Shown piece after piece: positions 18,481 through 25,789 of a DNA stretch of 64,000 nt (position 1 is its first letter; the number at the start of each line of letters is the position of its first letter). Source of the DNA: an uncultured bacterium (GTDB lineage Bacteria; Bacteroidota; Bacteroidia; Bacteroidales; Bacteroidaceae). The position numbers and the translations under genes are program-made. The stretch is taken from positions 17,987 through 81,986 of the forward strand of contig CAJMMQ010000011.1 of NCBI GenBank assembly GCA_905214625.1, read 5' to 3'. The notes under the pieces were generated by a model that made no database searches, was not told where the DNA came from, and saw only the letters and a program-made list of their open reading frames with translations.

Positions 18481-19596
18481 ATGGTGATAAAATATTTGAT
18501 AGAAAAAGAGTTTTTGCAGATAAGGCGCAACGCCATTCTTCCAAAACTGTTTGTCATACTGCCGGTAGTTCTGCTGATTGTGGTTCCTTTTGCCGCCAAT
18601 CAGGAGATAAAGAACCTTAGGTTTTGTGTTGTCGACAACGACCACAGCTCTTTTTCGCGCCGTCTTGTGCAGAAAATAGATGCCTCGGCATATTTTTCGT
18701 TGGCAGACTTCTGCGGCAGTCATTCGGCTGCCATGCGCAGCATAGACAGCGGCAGTGCTGACGTGGCTGTTGAGATAGGGCACGACTTTGAGCAAAATCT
18801 TGTAAAGACGGGTGTGGCCGACGTTAATGTAGAGGCTAACGCCGTAAACGGCATGAAGGGCATGATGGCGCAGGCTTATATGCTTCAGATAATAGCCGAC
18901 TATGCGGCGCAGCTTGGCGAGGAACGCGGCATAGAGGCCGCCGGCGTTAGTGTTGCCGGGGCCGATGTCAGGCCGAGGTTTCTCTATAACGGGCAGCTCG
19001 ACTACAAGATGTTCATGGTTCCGGCCGTGATGGCCATGCTGCTAACGCTGCTCATAGGCTTTCTGCCGGCACTTAACATTGTGGGCGAGAAGGAGCGTGG
19101 TACGATAGAGCAGATTAACGTAACGCCCGTGGGACGCTTCGACTTTATATTCTCAAAGCTGATACCTTATTGGCTCATAGGTCTGTTCATGCTTGCGTGG
19201 TCGGTGTTTCTTGCGTGGCTTATCTACGGAATGTTTCCTGCCGGCAGTATTTTGCTGCTGTTTCTCTATGCCACCCTGTTTCTGCTTATCGTGTCGAGTC
19301 TTGGACTTATAGTGTCAAACTATTCCTCCACAATGCAACAGGCGGCCCTGCTTATGTTCTTTTTCCTCGTGATATTCATTCTTATGAGCGGACTGCTCAC
19401 GCCGGTGGCCTCAATGCCCGGGTGGGCACAGCTTATAACATACGTAAATCCGCTGCGCTATTTTATAGAGGTTATGCGTGCGCTTTATCTTAAAGGCAGT
19501 GCCTTTGCCGACCTCCGGTTTCAGTTTTTCGCCATGCTTGCGTATGCCGCCGTTTCGTGGATATGGGCAATATGCAGCTATAAGAAAAGCGCGTAG
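18481..19596 (+). CDS. ABC-2 type permease, YbhR-like
   Basis: 371 residues with the same topology as the previous gene, seven bases downstream of it. The motif GEKERGTIEQINVTPVGR lies between helices 2 and 3. It is the last gene of the export operon (channel, adaptor, ATPase, ATPase, permease, permease). No clear terminator directly follows; the 546-base gap downstream holds repeats. Confidence 0.92.
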   Translation: MVIKYLIEKEFLQIRRNAILPKLFVILPVVLLIVVPFAANQEIKNLRFCVVDNDHSSFSRRLVQKIDASAYFSLADFCGSHSAAMRSIDSGSADVAVEIGHDFEQNLVKTGVADVNVEANAVNGMKGMMAQAYMLQIIADYAAQLGEERGIEAAGVSVAGADVRPRFLYNGQLDYKMFMVPAVMAMLLTLLIGFLPALNIVGEKERGTIEQINVTPVGRFDFIFSKLIPYWLIGLFMLAWSVFLAWLIYGMFPAGSILLLFLYATLFLLIVSSLGLIVSNYSSTMQQAALLMFFFLVIFILMSGLLTPVASMPGWAQLITYVNPLRYFIEVMRALYLKGSAFADLRFQFFAMLAYAAVSWIWAICSYKKSA

Positions 19597-19782
19597 CCTT
19601 TCAGGGTCGTAGACAGGTATCGGCTACTGGCTGCCTGTGTTGTGCCTGTTGTGTTCTTGTATTAATGTTTACCCATTGACGGAATTATTCGTGCCCTTTT
19701 TGTGGCAAGCACTTACGGTTTGTTGCATTTCTAATACTTTTACTTACGGTTTCAGCCTGCTTCCAACAAGTTTGCAAAAGGT

Positions 19783-19804
19783 ATCCTTTTATAGTGTAAA
19801 AGGT
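19783..19804. repeat. Diverged copy of the CCTTTT..AGTGTG..AAAGGT repeat
   Basis: Reads ATCCTTTTATAGTGTAAAAG followed by GT. It has the same layout as the copy at 12264-12284 and is followed by further A/T-rich hairpin arms. Confidence 0.5.
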
Positions 19805-19967
19805 GGCTTTTCACGAGACGAAAAGCTGTGTTTTGCAGGCTGAAAAGACACCATTTGAAACTGTAACCATCGACATTCCACTGAAAATAATTCTGCCAAC
19901 GGGTTAATGTTTTGATTGTGGCAAGGTATTACATTCTAATATGCCGTGTTTTACATTACGCAAAGCC

Positions 19968-19988
19968 ACCTTTTGCAGTATGAAAGGT
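19968..19988. repeat. Copy of the CCTTTTGCAGT(G/A)TGAAAGG repeat
   Basis: Differs from the copy at 12264-12284 by one base over 21 and keeps the palindromic CACCTTTT / AAAGGTG arms. Confidence 0.6.
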
Positions 19989-20084
19989 GGTATATTGTGT
20001 GCTGACATTATTGCTCATGTGCGTAACTTTCTGAGAGTTATTTGTTGTTAATGTAGCTATTGTGTTATGTTTTTTATAGAAAGA

Positions 20085-20121
20085 TAAAAAAACAGCCCAA
20101 ATCTAAATAATTTGGACTGTT
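20085..20121 (-). terminator. Intrinsic terminator of exonuclease III gene
   Basis: On the minus strand AACAGTCCAAAT pairs with ATTTGGGCTGTT (one U-G) and runs into a T-tract. It lies just after the xth stop. Confidence 0.85.
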
Positions 20122-20142
20122 ATTCAATAGCAATGAGTATTT

Positions 20143-20892
20143 TTACAGCACAAGTTCAACCGGGCAATGGTCTGAGCCGTATATCTCGGTGTGGATGCTT
20201 GCTGATTTTATCTTTTCAGTGAGGCGGTTTGACACGACGAAATAGTCGATGCGCCAGCCTGCGTTCTTCTCACGGGCCTTGAAACGGTAAGACCACCATG
20301 AGTAAATACCTTCCTTGTCGGGGTAGAAATAGCGGAAGGTGTCTGTAAATCCGCTTGCAAGCAGTTGGCTGAACTTGTCGCGCTCCTCGTCGGTAAATCC
20401 GGCGTTCTTTCTGTTGGTCTTTGGATTCTTCAGGTCGATTTCCTTATGAGCCACGTTCATGTCGCCGCATACTATCACAGGCTTAGTCTTGTCGAGGCGC
20501 ATAAGATATTCGCGGAAGTCGTCTTCCCATTTCATTCTGTAGTCAAGCCTTTTCAGTCCGTCCTGAGAGTTAGGAGTATATACGGTTATCATGTAGAAGT
20601 CTTCCATCTCGAGGGTGATTACGCGTCCTTCGTGGTCGTGCTCGTCAATTCCGAGTCCGTAGCTTACGCTGAGCGGCTTATGCTTGGTGAATATGGCGGT
20701 GCCTGAATATCCTTTTTTCTCGGCATAGTTCCAGTAAGACTCATATCCGTCAAATTTCAGGTTGAGCTGTCCTTCCTGCATTTTGGTTTCCTGTAGGCAG
20801 AAGAAGTCGGCATCGAGCTGTTTGAATATGTCGCTGAAGCCTTTACCCTCGCAGGCCCGCAGTCCGTTTACATTCCATGAAATTAGCTTCAT
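20143..20892 (-). CDS. xth: Exodeoxyribonuclease III (AP endonuclease)
   Basis: 249 residues from the ATG at 20892. The upstream in-frame ATG adds a non-conserved tail and overlaps the ribH terminator hairpin, so it was rejected. Family motifs in order: MKLISWNVNGLRAC, CLQETKMQEGQ (metal Glu), YTPNSQDGLKRLDYR, CGDMNVAH (catalytic Asp/Asn), GFTDEERD, and GSDHCPVELVL (catalytic Asp-His). It cuts DNA at abasic sites and removes 3' blocks in base-excision repair. Confidence 0.95.
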   Translation of the reverse strand: MKLISWNVNGLRACEGKGFSDIFKQLDADFFCLQETKMQEGQLNLKFDGYESYWNYAEKKGYSGTAIFTKHKPLSVSYGLGIDEHDHEGRVITLEMEDFYMITVYTPNSQDGLKRLDYRMKWEDDFREYLMRLDKTKPVIVCGDMNVAHKEIDLKNPKTNRKNAGFTDEERDKFSQLLASGFTDTFRYFYPDKEGIYSWWSYRFKAREKNAGWRIDYFVVSNRLTEKIKSASIHTEIYGSDHCPVELVL

Positions 20893-20919
20893 AATGGTGA
20901 ATGGTTTTATATGGGTTAA

Positions 20920-20951
20920 AAAATAAAGGGCAGACTTTGTTAAATCTGCCC
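20920..20951 (-). terminator. Intrinsic terminator of ribH
   Basis: On the minus strand GGGCAGA pairs with TCTGCCC (extended by a U-G) and is followed by TTTATTTTTT. Confidence 0.8.
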
Positions 20952-20983
20952 TCATTTGTATTTTTATCAGTTTCTATCGAATT

Positions 20984-21460
20984 TTAGAATTTTGCCATCT
21001 TTATGGCATCAATTGCACACTCGTCACCCTTGTTGCCCAACTTGCCTCCGCTGCGGTCTTTGGCCTGCTGAAGGTCGTTGGTGGTGAGCAGTCCGTAAAT
21101 TACGGGAATCTCGCTTTTGGCGTTGAGGCGTGCAATGCCGTAGGTTACGCCCTGACAGATGTAGTCGAAGTGAGGAGTTTCGCCTCTGATAACGCTTCCG
21201 AGTATTATTATTGCGTCATATCCTCCGTTGAGTGTCATCTGGTGTGCGCCGTAGATAAGCTCAAAGCTTCCGGGAACTGTCTTTACGTGTATGTTTTCAG
21301 GCAGTGCTCCGTGTTTCTCTAATGTCCTTACGGCACCTTCGAGCAGCGCTCCTGTTATTTCTGGATTCCATTCGGCAACGACAATACCGAAACACATATT
21401 ACTGGCATCGGGTACTTTTCCGTAGTCGTAGTCAGAAAGATTGTGCAGTGCGGTAGCCAT
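20984..21460 (-). CDS. ribH: 6,7-dimethyl-8-ribityllumazine synthase
   Basis: 158 residues. It condenses 5-amino-6-ribitylaminouracil with dihydroxybutanone phosphate, the penultimate step of riboflavin synthesis, in an icosahedral or pentameric shell. Conserved pieces are the VAEWNPEIT substrate loop, [27 protein letters not shown] (catalytic His) and [15 protein letters not shown]. It overlaps the upstream TPR gene by one base (TAATG), so it is translationally coupled. Confidence 0.96.
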   Translation of the reverse strand: MATALHNLSDYDYGKVPDASNMCFGIVVAEWNPEITGALLEGAVRTLEKHGALPENIHVKTVPGSFELIYGAHQMTLNGGYDAIIILGSVIRGETPHFDYICQGVTYGIARLNAKSEIPVIYGLLTTNDLQQAKDRSGGKLGNKGDECAIDAIKMAKF

Positions 21461-22155
21461 TATTTTACAGAAACTCTTTCAATATATTTGTCAATATCCT
21501 GCGAAACGGCAGAGTTAAGATACTTTTTCTTTATATCCTGATAAATCTGCAGAGCTTCGCTCTTTTTGCCCTGGCTCTCAAGAATCTCACCGGCCTGGAG
21601 CAGGAATATGGGTGAAATGCTGTTGTTTGTCTTGTCGGCAGCTTCGCTGTCAGCCATGCTTGCTGCTTTTTTAAGATACTCAACGGCCTTGTCGAGCTGT
21701 TTTACGTGTGCGTAGGCGTTGCCTAATGCAGCTACAGCTGAAGGGCTGATCATCTGGTCGTCAGATGGAGAGAACTTGTCAAGATATGTGACGGCGTCGT
21801 TCCATTTGTCGAGGTTGGCATAGCAAAGACCTGCGTAAAGGTTTGCCAGATTGCCTGCGTCTGTGCTGCTGTAGTCAGATGCGATGTTGACAAATCCGGT
21901 ATATCCGGCTCCGTCTCCCTTCAGCGCCTTGTCGTATTGCTGATTAGAGAAATATTCCTGACCTTTAGCCAAGGCTGTGCTTGCCTCCTGCTCTCTCGGG
22001 CCTGAAATATAGGTCTCGTAGCAGATGAATCCTGCTACAACGAGGATAATCGCCACAATGGCGATTGAGATTGTTTTCTTATGTCTCAAGAAAACAGCCT
22101 CTTTCTGGTTGAGGGCGTCGTTCATTGTGCCCTTCTTTTCATTAAGATTTGCCAT
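21460..22155 (-). CDS. TPR-repeat membrane protein
   Basis: 231 residues: a cytoplasmic N-terminus, one membrane helix (about 30-48, [18 protein letters not shown]) and a periplasmic domain of tetratricopeptide-like helices ([20 protein letters not shown] is one clear repeat). This layout matches the YfgM-like/TPR_21 proteins commonly found upstream of ribH in Bacteroidota; a scaffold or chaperone role is inferred only. A second possible start lies 11 residues in. A promoter box lies at 22195-22202. Confidence 0.82.
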   Translation of the reverse strand: MANLNEKKGTMNDALNQKEAVFLRHKKTISIAIVAIILVVAGFICYETYISGPREQEASTALAKGQEYFSNQQYDKALKGDGAGYTGFVNIASDYSSTDAGNLANLYAGLCYANLDKWNDAVTYLDKFSPSDDQMISPSAVAALGNAYAHVKQLDKAVEYLKKAASMADSEAADKTNNSISPIFLLQAGEILESQGKKSEALQIYQDIKKKYLNSAVSQDIDKYIERVSVK

Positions 22156-22194
22156 TTATATTTATTTTTATAATTAGCGGTTTATAAAGCGTGG

Positions 22195-22202
22195 CAAAAT
22201 TA
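22195..22202 (-). promoter_or_regulatory. Promoter -7 box for the TPR-ribH operon
   Basis: TAATTTTG on the minus strand, 40 bases before the start. No clear -33 element. Confidence 0.5.
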
Positions 22203-22266
22203 CGTAAATTATCTGGTATTGTGAAATTTATTGCGTACTTTTTTTGTTTTTCATTGATAAATCGAG

Positions 22267-22274
22267 TAACTTTG
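22267..22274 (+). promoter_or_regulatory. Promoter -7 box for recF
   Basis: TAACTTTG with TTTG at 22243-22246, spacing 20, about 95 bases before the recF start. Confidence 0.7.
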
Positions 22275-22368
22275 CATGACAAAAGCAGCATTGGGCAATC
22301 GTAAAAGTGATATTGTTCATATCTGATTTTTTAGCAGGTAGCCTCAAGTTGGTAATTTGTCGGTTAAT

Positions 22369-23484
22369 ATGTTTTTAAAGAAGATATCCATAATAAATTA
22401 TAAAAATATAAGGGAAGCAGGTCTTGACTTGTCGTCGAAGATGAATTGTTTCATCGGACATAACGGTGAGGGCAAGACCAATATGCTTGATGCTGTTTAT
22501 TATCTTTCGTTCTGCCGCAGCGCATATACCATGAGCGATGCCAACGTTATACGCCATGGTGAAGATTTTTTTGTGCTCGACGCTACTTATGTCAATGATG
22601 AAGGCGACGAGGATTCTGTGTTTTGCGGTATGAAGCGCGGAGCTAAAAAACACTTTAAACGGAATAAGAAGGAATATAAGAAACTGTCGATGCATCTTGG
22701 CATGATACCTCTGATATTTGTTTCGCCGTCGGATACAGTTATTATTGAGGGTGGAAGTGAGGAGCGCCGAAGGCTTATGGATGTGGTGATTTCGCAATAT
22801 GACATTTCTTATGTTGATGCTCTTAACCGTTACAACAAGGCTTTGCAACAAAGGAACACGCTGCTGAAGACGGAGGGTGGACCTGACGTTGACCTTTTGT
22901 CGCTGCTTGAAGAACAGATGGCCTTTTATGGTGAGACGATATGCGGTAAACGGAATGATTTTATTGAGAAACTGACACCTCTGTTTCAGACGTTTTACAG
23001 CAGAATATCAAATGACAAGGAAACTGTGTCATTGGGTTATGTATCACATTGCCAGCGCGGACCGTTGCTTGATGTTATCCGTCGCGACCGCATGAAAGAC
23101 CTTGCCGTGGGTTATTCTCTTCACGGTGTGCATCGTGATGACCTCGAGATGCTTATAGGCGGATATCCGATAAAGCGTGAAGGCAGTCAGGGACAGAACA
23201 AGACTTTTGTCATAGCATTGAAACTGGCTCAGTTTTATTTTCTTAAACAGACATGCTCAAAGACAACCCCTATATTGCTTCTTGATGATGTGTTTGACAA
23301 GCTCGACGCCCAAAGGGTTGAGCAGATTGTCAAGATTGTGGCCGGAGACGAGTTTGGACAGATATTTCTTACAGATACAAACCGTGACCATCTTGACCGT
23401 ATATTGAGCGGTTCTTCGCTTGATTATAAACTCTTTTATGTAGAGAATGGTGACATAATGCCAAAGGAGGTTGAAGATGTTTAA
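22369..23484 (+). CDS. recF: DNA replication and repair protein RecF
   Basis: 371 residues from the ATG at 22369; a TTG four codons upstream is less likely. An SMC-like ATPase that loads RecA at gapped DNA together with RecO and RecR. Walker A is GHNGEGKT (30-37). The RecF-specific segments FVSPSDTVIIEGGSEERRR and LHGVHRDDLEMLIGG follow, then the signature SQGQNKTFVIALKLAQ and Walker B PILLLDDVFDKLD. It is divergent from the TPR-ribH pair and overlaps the following DUF721 gene. Confidence 0.96.
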   Translation: MFLKKISIINYKNIREAGLDLSSKMNCFIGHNGEGKTNMLDAVYYLSFCRSAYTMSDANVIRHGEDFFVLDATYVNDEGDEDSVFCGMKRGAKKHFKRNKKEYKKLSMHLGMIPLIFVSPSDTVIIEGGSEERRRLMDVVISQYDISYVDALNRYNKALQQRNTLLKTEGGPDVDLLSLLEEQMAFYGETICGKRNDFIEKLTPLFQTFYSRISNDKETVSLGYVSHCQRGPLLDVIRRDRMKDLAVGYSLHGVHRDDLEMLIGGYPIKREGSQGQNKTFVIALKLAQFYFLKQTCSKTTPILLLDDVFDKLDAQRVEQIVKIVAGDEFGQIFLTDTNRDHLDRILSGSSLDYKLFYVENGDIMPKEVEDV

Positions 23485-23767
23485 GCGAGATGTTCAGTCG
23501 TTGGCGGATATACTGCAGAAGTGTTTAAGGCAGGACGGTCTTGAAACTCCTTTGCTGCAGAAGCGCGTCATTGACTCGTGGGAGAAGGTGGCGGGAAATG
23601 TTATTGCGAAATATACGGCTGACAAGTTTATAAAGAATCAGACACTATTTGTAAAAGTGCTTAATCCTGCACTGCGTGCCGACTTGGCGATGATGCGCGG
23701 CCGTTTGGTAAAAAATCTGAATATAGAGGTGGGGAGCAACGTTATTGTCGACATAAAGTTTTATTGA
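23477..23767 (+). CDS. DUF721 family small protein
   Basis: 96 residues. The start at 23477 (ATG) is set by a strong ribosome binding site, AAAGGAGG at 23463-23470, six bases upstream; a TTG two codons earlier overlaps it. DUF721 (DciA-like) proteins carry a KH-like fold; in many bacteria DciA loads or recruits the replicative helicase DnaB. WEKVAGNVIAKYTADKFIKN and LRADLAMMRGRLVKNLN are the recognisable parts. Its coupling to recF by an 8-base overlap fits a replication role, which here is inference. Confidence 0.88.
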   Translation: MFKRDVQSLADILQKCLRQDGLETPLLQKRVIDSWEKVAGNVIAKYTADKFIKNQTLFVKVLNPALRADLAMMRGRLVKNLNIEVGSNVIVDIKFY

Positions 23768-23968
23768 TGCCGCTTTTTTATGTGGGAGTATGGCATGTAA
23801 CAAAATATTCATGCTTGCCTTGTCCTAAACATGAAGATGTAATTATGTTTTCAATCATCCGGTATTATTTTCATGCTGCCAGTTGTCAATCGTGCGTTAT
23901 AAGCATTTTTCAGTTTTTGTGCTTATTATTTGCACTAATGCATTATCTGGAACATGTAATTGTATTTG

Positions 23969-24982
23969 TTATAATTTATTTGAGCTTTCGCGGATTTTTA
24001 GAATCATCGGGACAATCTCTTTATAAATCTTCTTATCTCCGTGAATGTTCCTTAAAAGAAGGTCGCATGCCTTTTCACCGGTAAGATGTGCCTGATCCAT
24101 TATTACGGAAAGCTTTGGAGTTACAAATGCCGACGATTCAGCTTCGGTGAAGCCGATTATCGCCACATCTTCAGGGATACGCAGTTTGAGTGTCTTTATG
24201 GCATCGAACGCAGCGTATGTGATAATATCGTTAAAAGCTAAAATAGCGTCAGGCCTGTCTTCTCTTTGAAGAAGTTGCAGGGCCGCGTTACGTGCACTTT
24301 CGTATTCTATGTCGCCATTGATGACTATAGAGCGGTCTATGTCTATGTTCCTTTCGCGCAGGGCCTCAAGGTATCCGTGCTTGCGGCGTTTCACCATATC
24401 CAAATGGGTCGGTCCTCCGATGAACGCAATGCGCTTGCTGCCAGTGTCTATGAGATGTCTCGTTGCCTGCAACGCGGCTTCGTCGCCATTTGATACCACT
24501 GATGAAAATATGTCGGGAAGGCATGTGCGTGCAAAAAACACAAGCGGTATGCCCATTTTGTTTATTTCGTTGAAATGAGAATAGTCTATTGTATCCTGAG
24601 CCAGACAGGCTATGATGCCTTCAACGTACATGCCGACAAAGTTGTCGATTGCTTTTTCTTCTCTGATGTGGTCTTCGTGGCTGTTGGCTGCAACAACGGC
24701 ATATCCGGATTTTGTCGCATAGTCTTCAATGCCGTCAAGGACGGAGGCATAATAATGTGTGACCAGATTTGGCACAACCACGCCTATCACCTTAGGCTTT
24801 TTCTGTCTAAGGCTCTGTGCGAATGGATTCGGGCGGTAGTTCAGCTTTTTAGCCAATTCCTGTACGCGGATTTTCATTTCTTCGCCTACTTCATGACTGT
24901 TTCTCAGTGCTCGCGACACTGTTGCAATGCTGACTCCCAGCTGTTCTGCCATTTCTTTTAAAGACGTTCTGCGCGTTGTCAT
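23969..24982 (-). CDS. LacI family transcriptional regulator
   Basis: 337 residues. The N-terminal helix-turn-helix is TSLKEMAEQLGVSIATVSRA, followed by the hinge helix region (LNYRPNPFAQSLRQ) and a periplasmic-binding-like effector domain (GVVVPNLVTHYYASVLDGIE; DAILAFNDI; GFTEAESSAFVTPKLSVI). It probably binds a sugar and represses catabolic genes that are not in the window; no sugar operon is adjacent. The 16-base palindrome at its own promoter suggests self-repression. Confidence 0.92.
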   Translation of the reverse strand: MTTRRTSLKEMAEQLGVSIATVSRALRNSHEVGEEMKIRVQELAKKLNYRPNPFAQSLRQKKPKVIGVVVPNLVTHYYASVLDGIEDYATKSGYAVVAANSHEDHIREEKAIDNFVGMYVEGIIACLAQDTIDYSHFNEINKMGIPLVFFARTCLPDIFSSVVSNGDEAALQATRHLIDTGSKRIAFIGGPTHLDMVKRRKHGYLEALRERNIDIDRSIVINGDIEYESARNAALQLLQREDRPDAILAFNDIITYAAFDAIKTLKLRIPEDVAIIGFTEAESSAFVTPKLSVIMDQAHLTGEKACDLLLRNIHGDKKIYKEIVPMILKIRESSNKL

Positions 24983-25033
24983 TGCTACCTTACGTTTGTC
25001 GTGATTTTTGCTGTAATATTAAAATGTTAATTG

Positions 25034-25041
25034 CAAATGTA
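25034..25041 (-). promoter_or_regulatory. Promoter -7 box for the lacI-type gene
   Basis: TACATTTG on the minus strand with TTTG (25062-25065) 20 bases upstream. Confidence 0.68.
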
Positions 25042-25058
25042 GTAAAAAAAAACAAAAT

Positions 25059-25074
25059 ACGCAAACGTTTACGT
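25059..25074. promoter_or_regulatory. LacI-family operator overlapping the -33 box
   Basis: ACGCAAACGTTTACGT is a near-perfect 16-base palindrome with the central CG expected for LacI/PurR-type operators. It covers the TTTG -33 element of the regulator gene, a position suited to autorepression. Confidence 0.65.
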
Positions 25075-25145
25075 AACTTTGTTGTCTTGCATCTTTCCTT
25101 TTGATGTTATGCGTAAAATATGCCTAAATCAGGTTGTCATAAAAG

Positions 25146-25203
25146 AAAATCAGACAAACGCATAACATTATATTATTAAGGCGTTATCCGCTTGTCTGAT
25201 TTT
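25146..25203 (-). terminator. Terminator of the thioesterase gene
   Basis: AAAATCAGACAA pairs with TTGTCTGATTTT, with further pairing of CGCATAAC-like inner arms. It ends the minus-strand message before the lacI promoter. Confidence 0.72.
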
Positions 25204-25243
25204 GATGTTGTATTATTTATATAAATACTTTTGGTTTGTATAT

Positions 25244-25735
25244 TTACATTGAAAGAAGTTCTTCTCCTTCGAGCTCACATGAAGTGAACCCCATCTCTTT
25301 TGCCTTTTCTTTGTTAAAGGCAAAGTATGTGGCCTTGCCTTCGGTACAGATTTCGCCTTTTGAATTTTCCAGTTTTACCTCTATTGTAATCAAGTTGCGC
25401 CTTTGTTCTGTAATATGTGCCCTCAGCGTAATCTGTGGCTCAGTGGTCATCACCGGCTTCTTGTATTTAATTTCCAGATGGGTTGTCATTCCGCTGGTTT
25501 GGAGCTTTCTGAAAATTACCCATCCTGCAATTTCATCGATCAGCGTGCACAATATACCTCCGTGCATGGTGTCAATCCATCCCTGATAGTGAGTCTGCGG
25601 TTTCCAGAAGCTTATTATATCGTCTCCGTCCTCATAAAATTCCATGTGAACGCCTACAGGGTTGTCCGGGCTACATCCAAAACAGTTGTATCCTTCTTTC
25701 TGCATCCATGGATTCTTTATCTTTCTCATAGGCAA
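25244..25735 (-). CDS. PaaI-like hotdog-fold thioesterase
   Basis: 163 residues. Single hotdog domain with NCFGCSPDNPVGVHMEFYED at the N-terminus and the active-site segment YQGWIDTMHGGILCTLIDEI (HGG-x(6)-D/E). The family hydrolyses acyl-CoA thioesters; the acyl group is unknown. It lies 54 bases behind the DUF5686 gene without an obvious terminator between, so it may be the last gene of the operon starting at 31595. Confidence 0.88.
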   Translation of the reverse strand: MPMRKIKNPWMQKEGYNCFGCSPDNPVGVHMEFYEDGDDIISFWKPQTHYQGWIDTMHGGILCTLIDEIAGWVIFRKLQTSGMTTHLEIKYKKPVMTTEPQITLRAHITEQRRNLITIEVKLENSKGEICTEGKATYFAFNKEKAKEMGFTSCELEGEELLSM

Positions 25736-25789
25736 TGGTTTATAGATTATTTTGTTTTAAACTTCGTTTTTTATGTTTGTTTCATCCTG

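Larger units (their letters stand above)
19597..20084. other. Gene-free region with repeat copies
   Basis: No convincing gene. It holds two copies of the intergenic CCTTTT-AGTGTG-AAAGGT repeat (19783-19804 and 19968-19988) and several short A/T-flanked hairpin arms such as AAAAGGTATCCTTTT. The export operon ends at its left and the exonuclease terminator lies at its right. Confidence 0.6.

Noticed and set aside
25074..25081. TAACTTTG on the plus strand near the LacI operator
   Set aside because: No -33 element and no plus-strand gene downstream.
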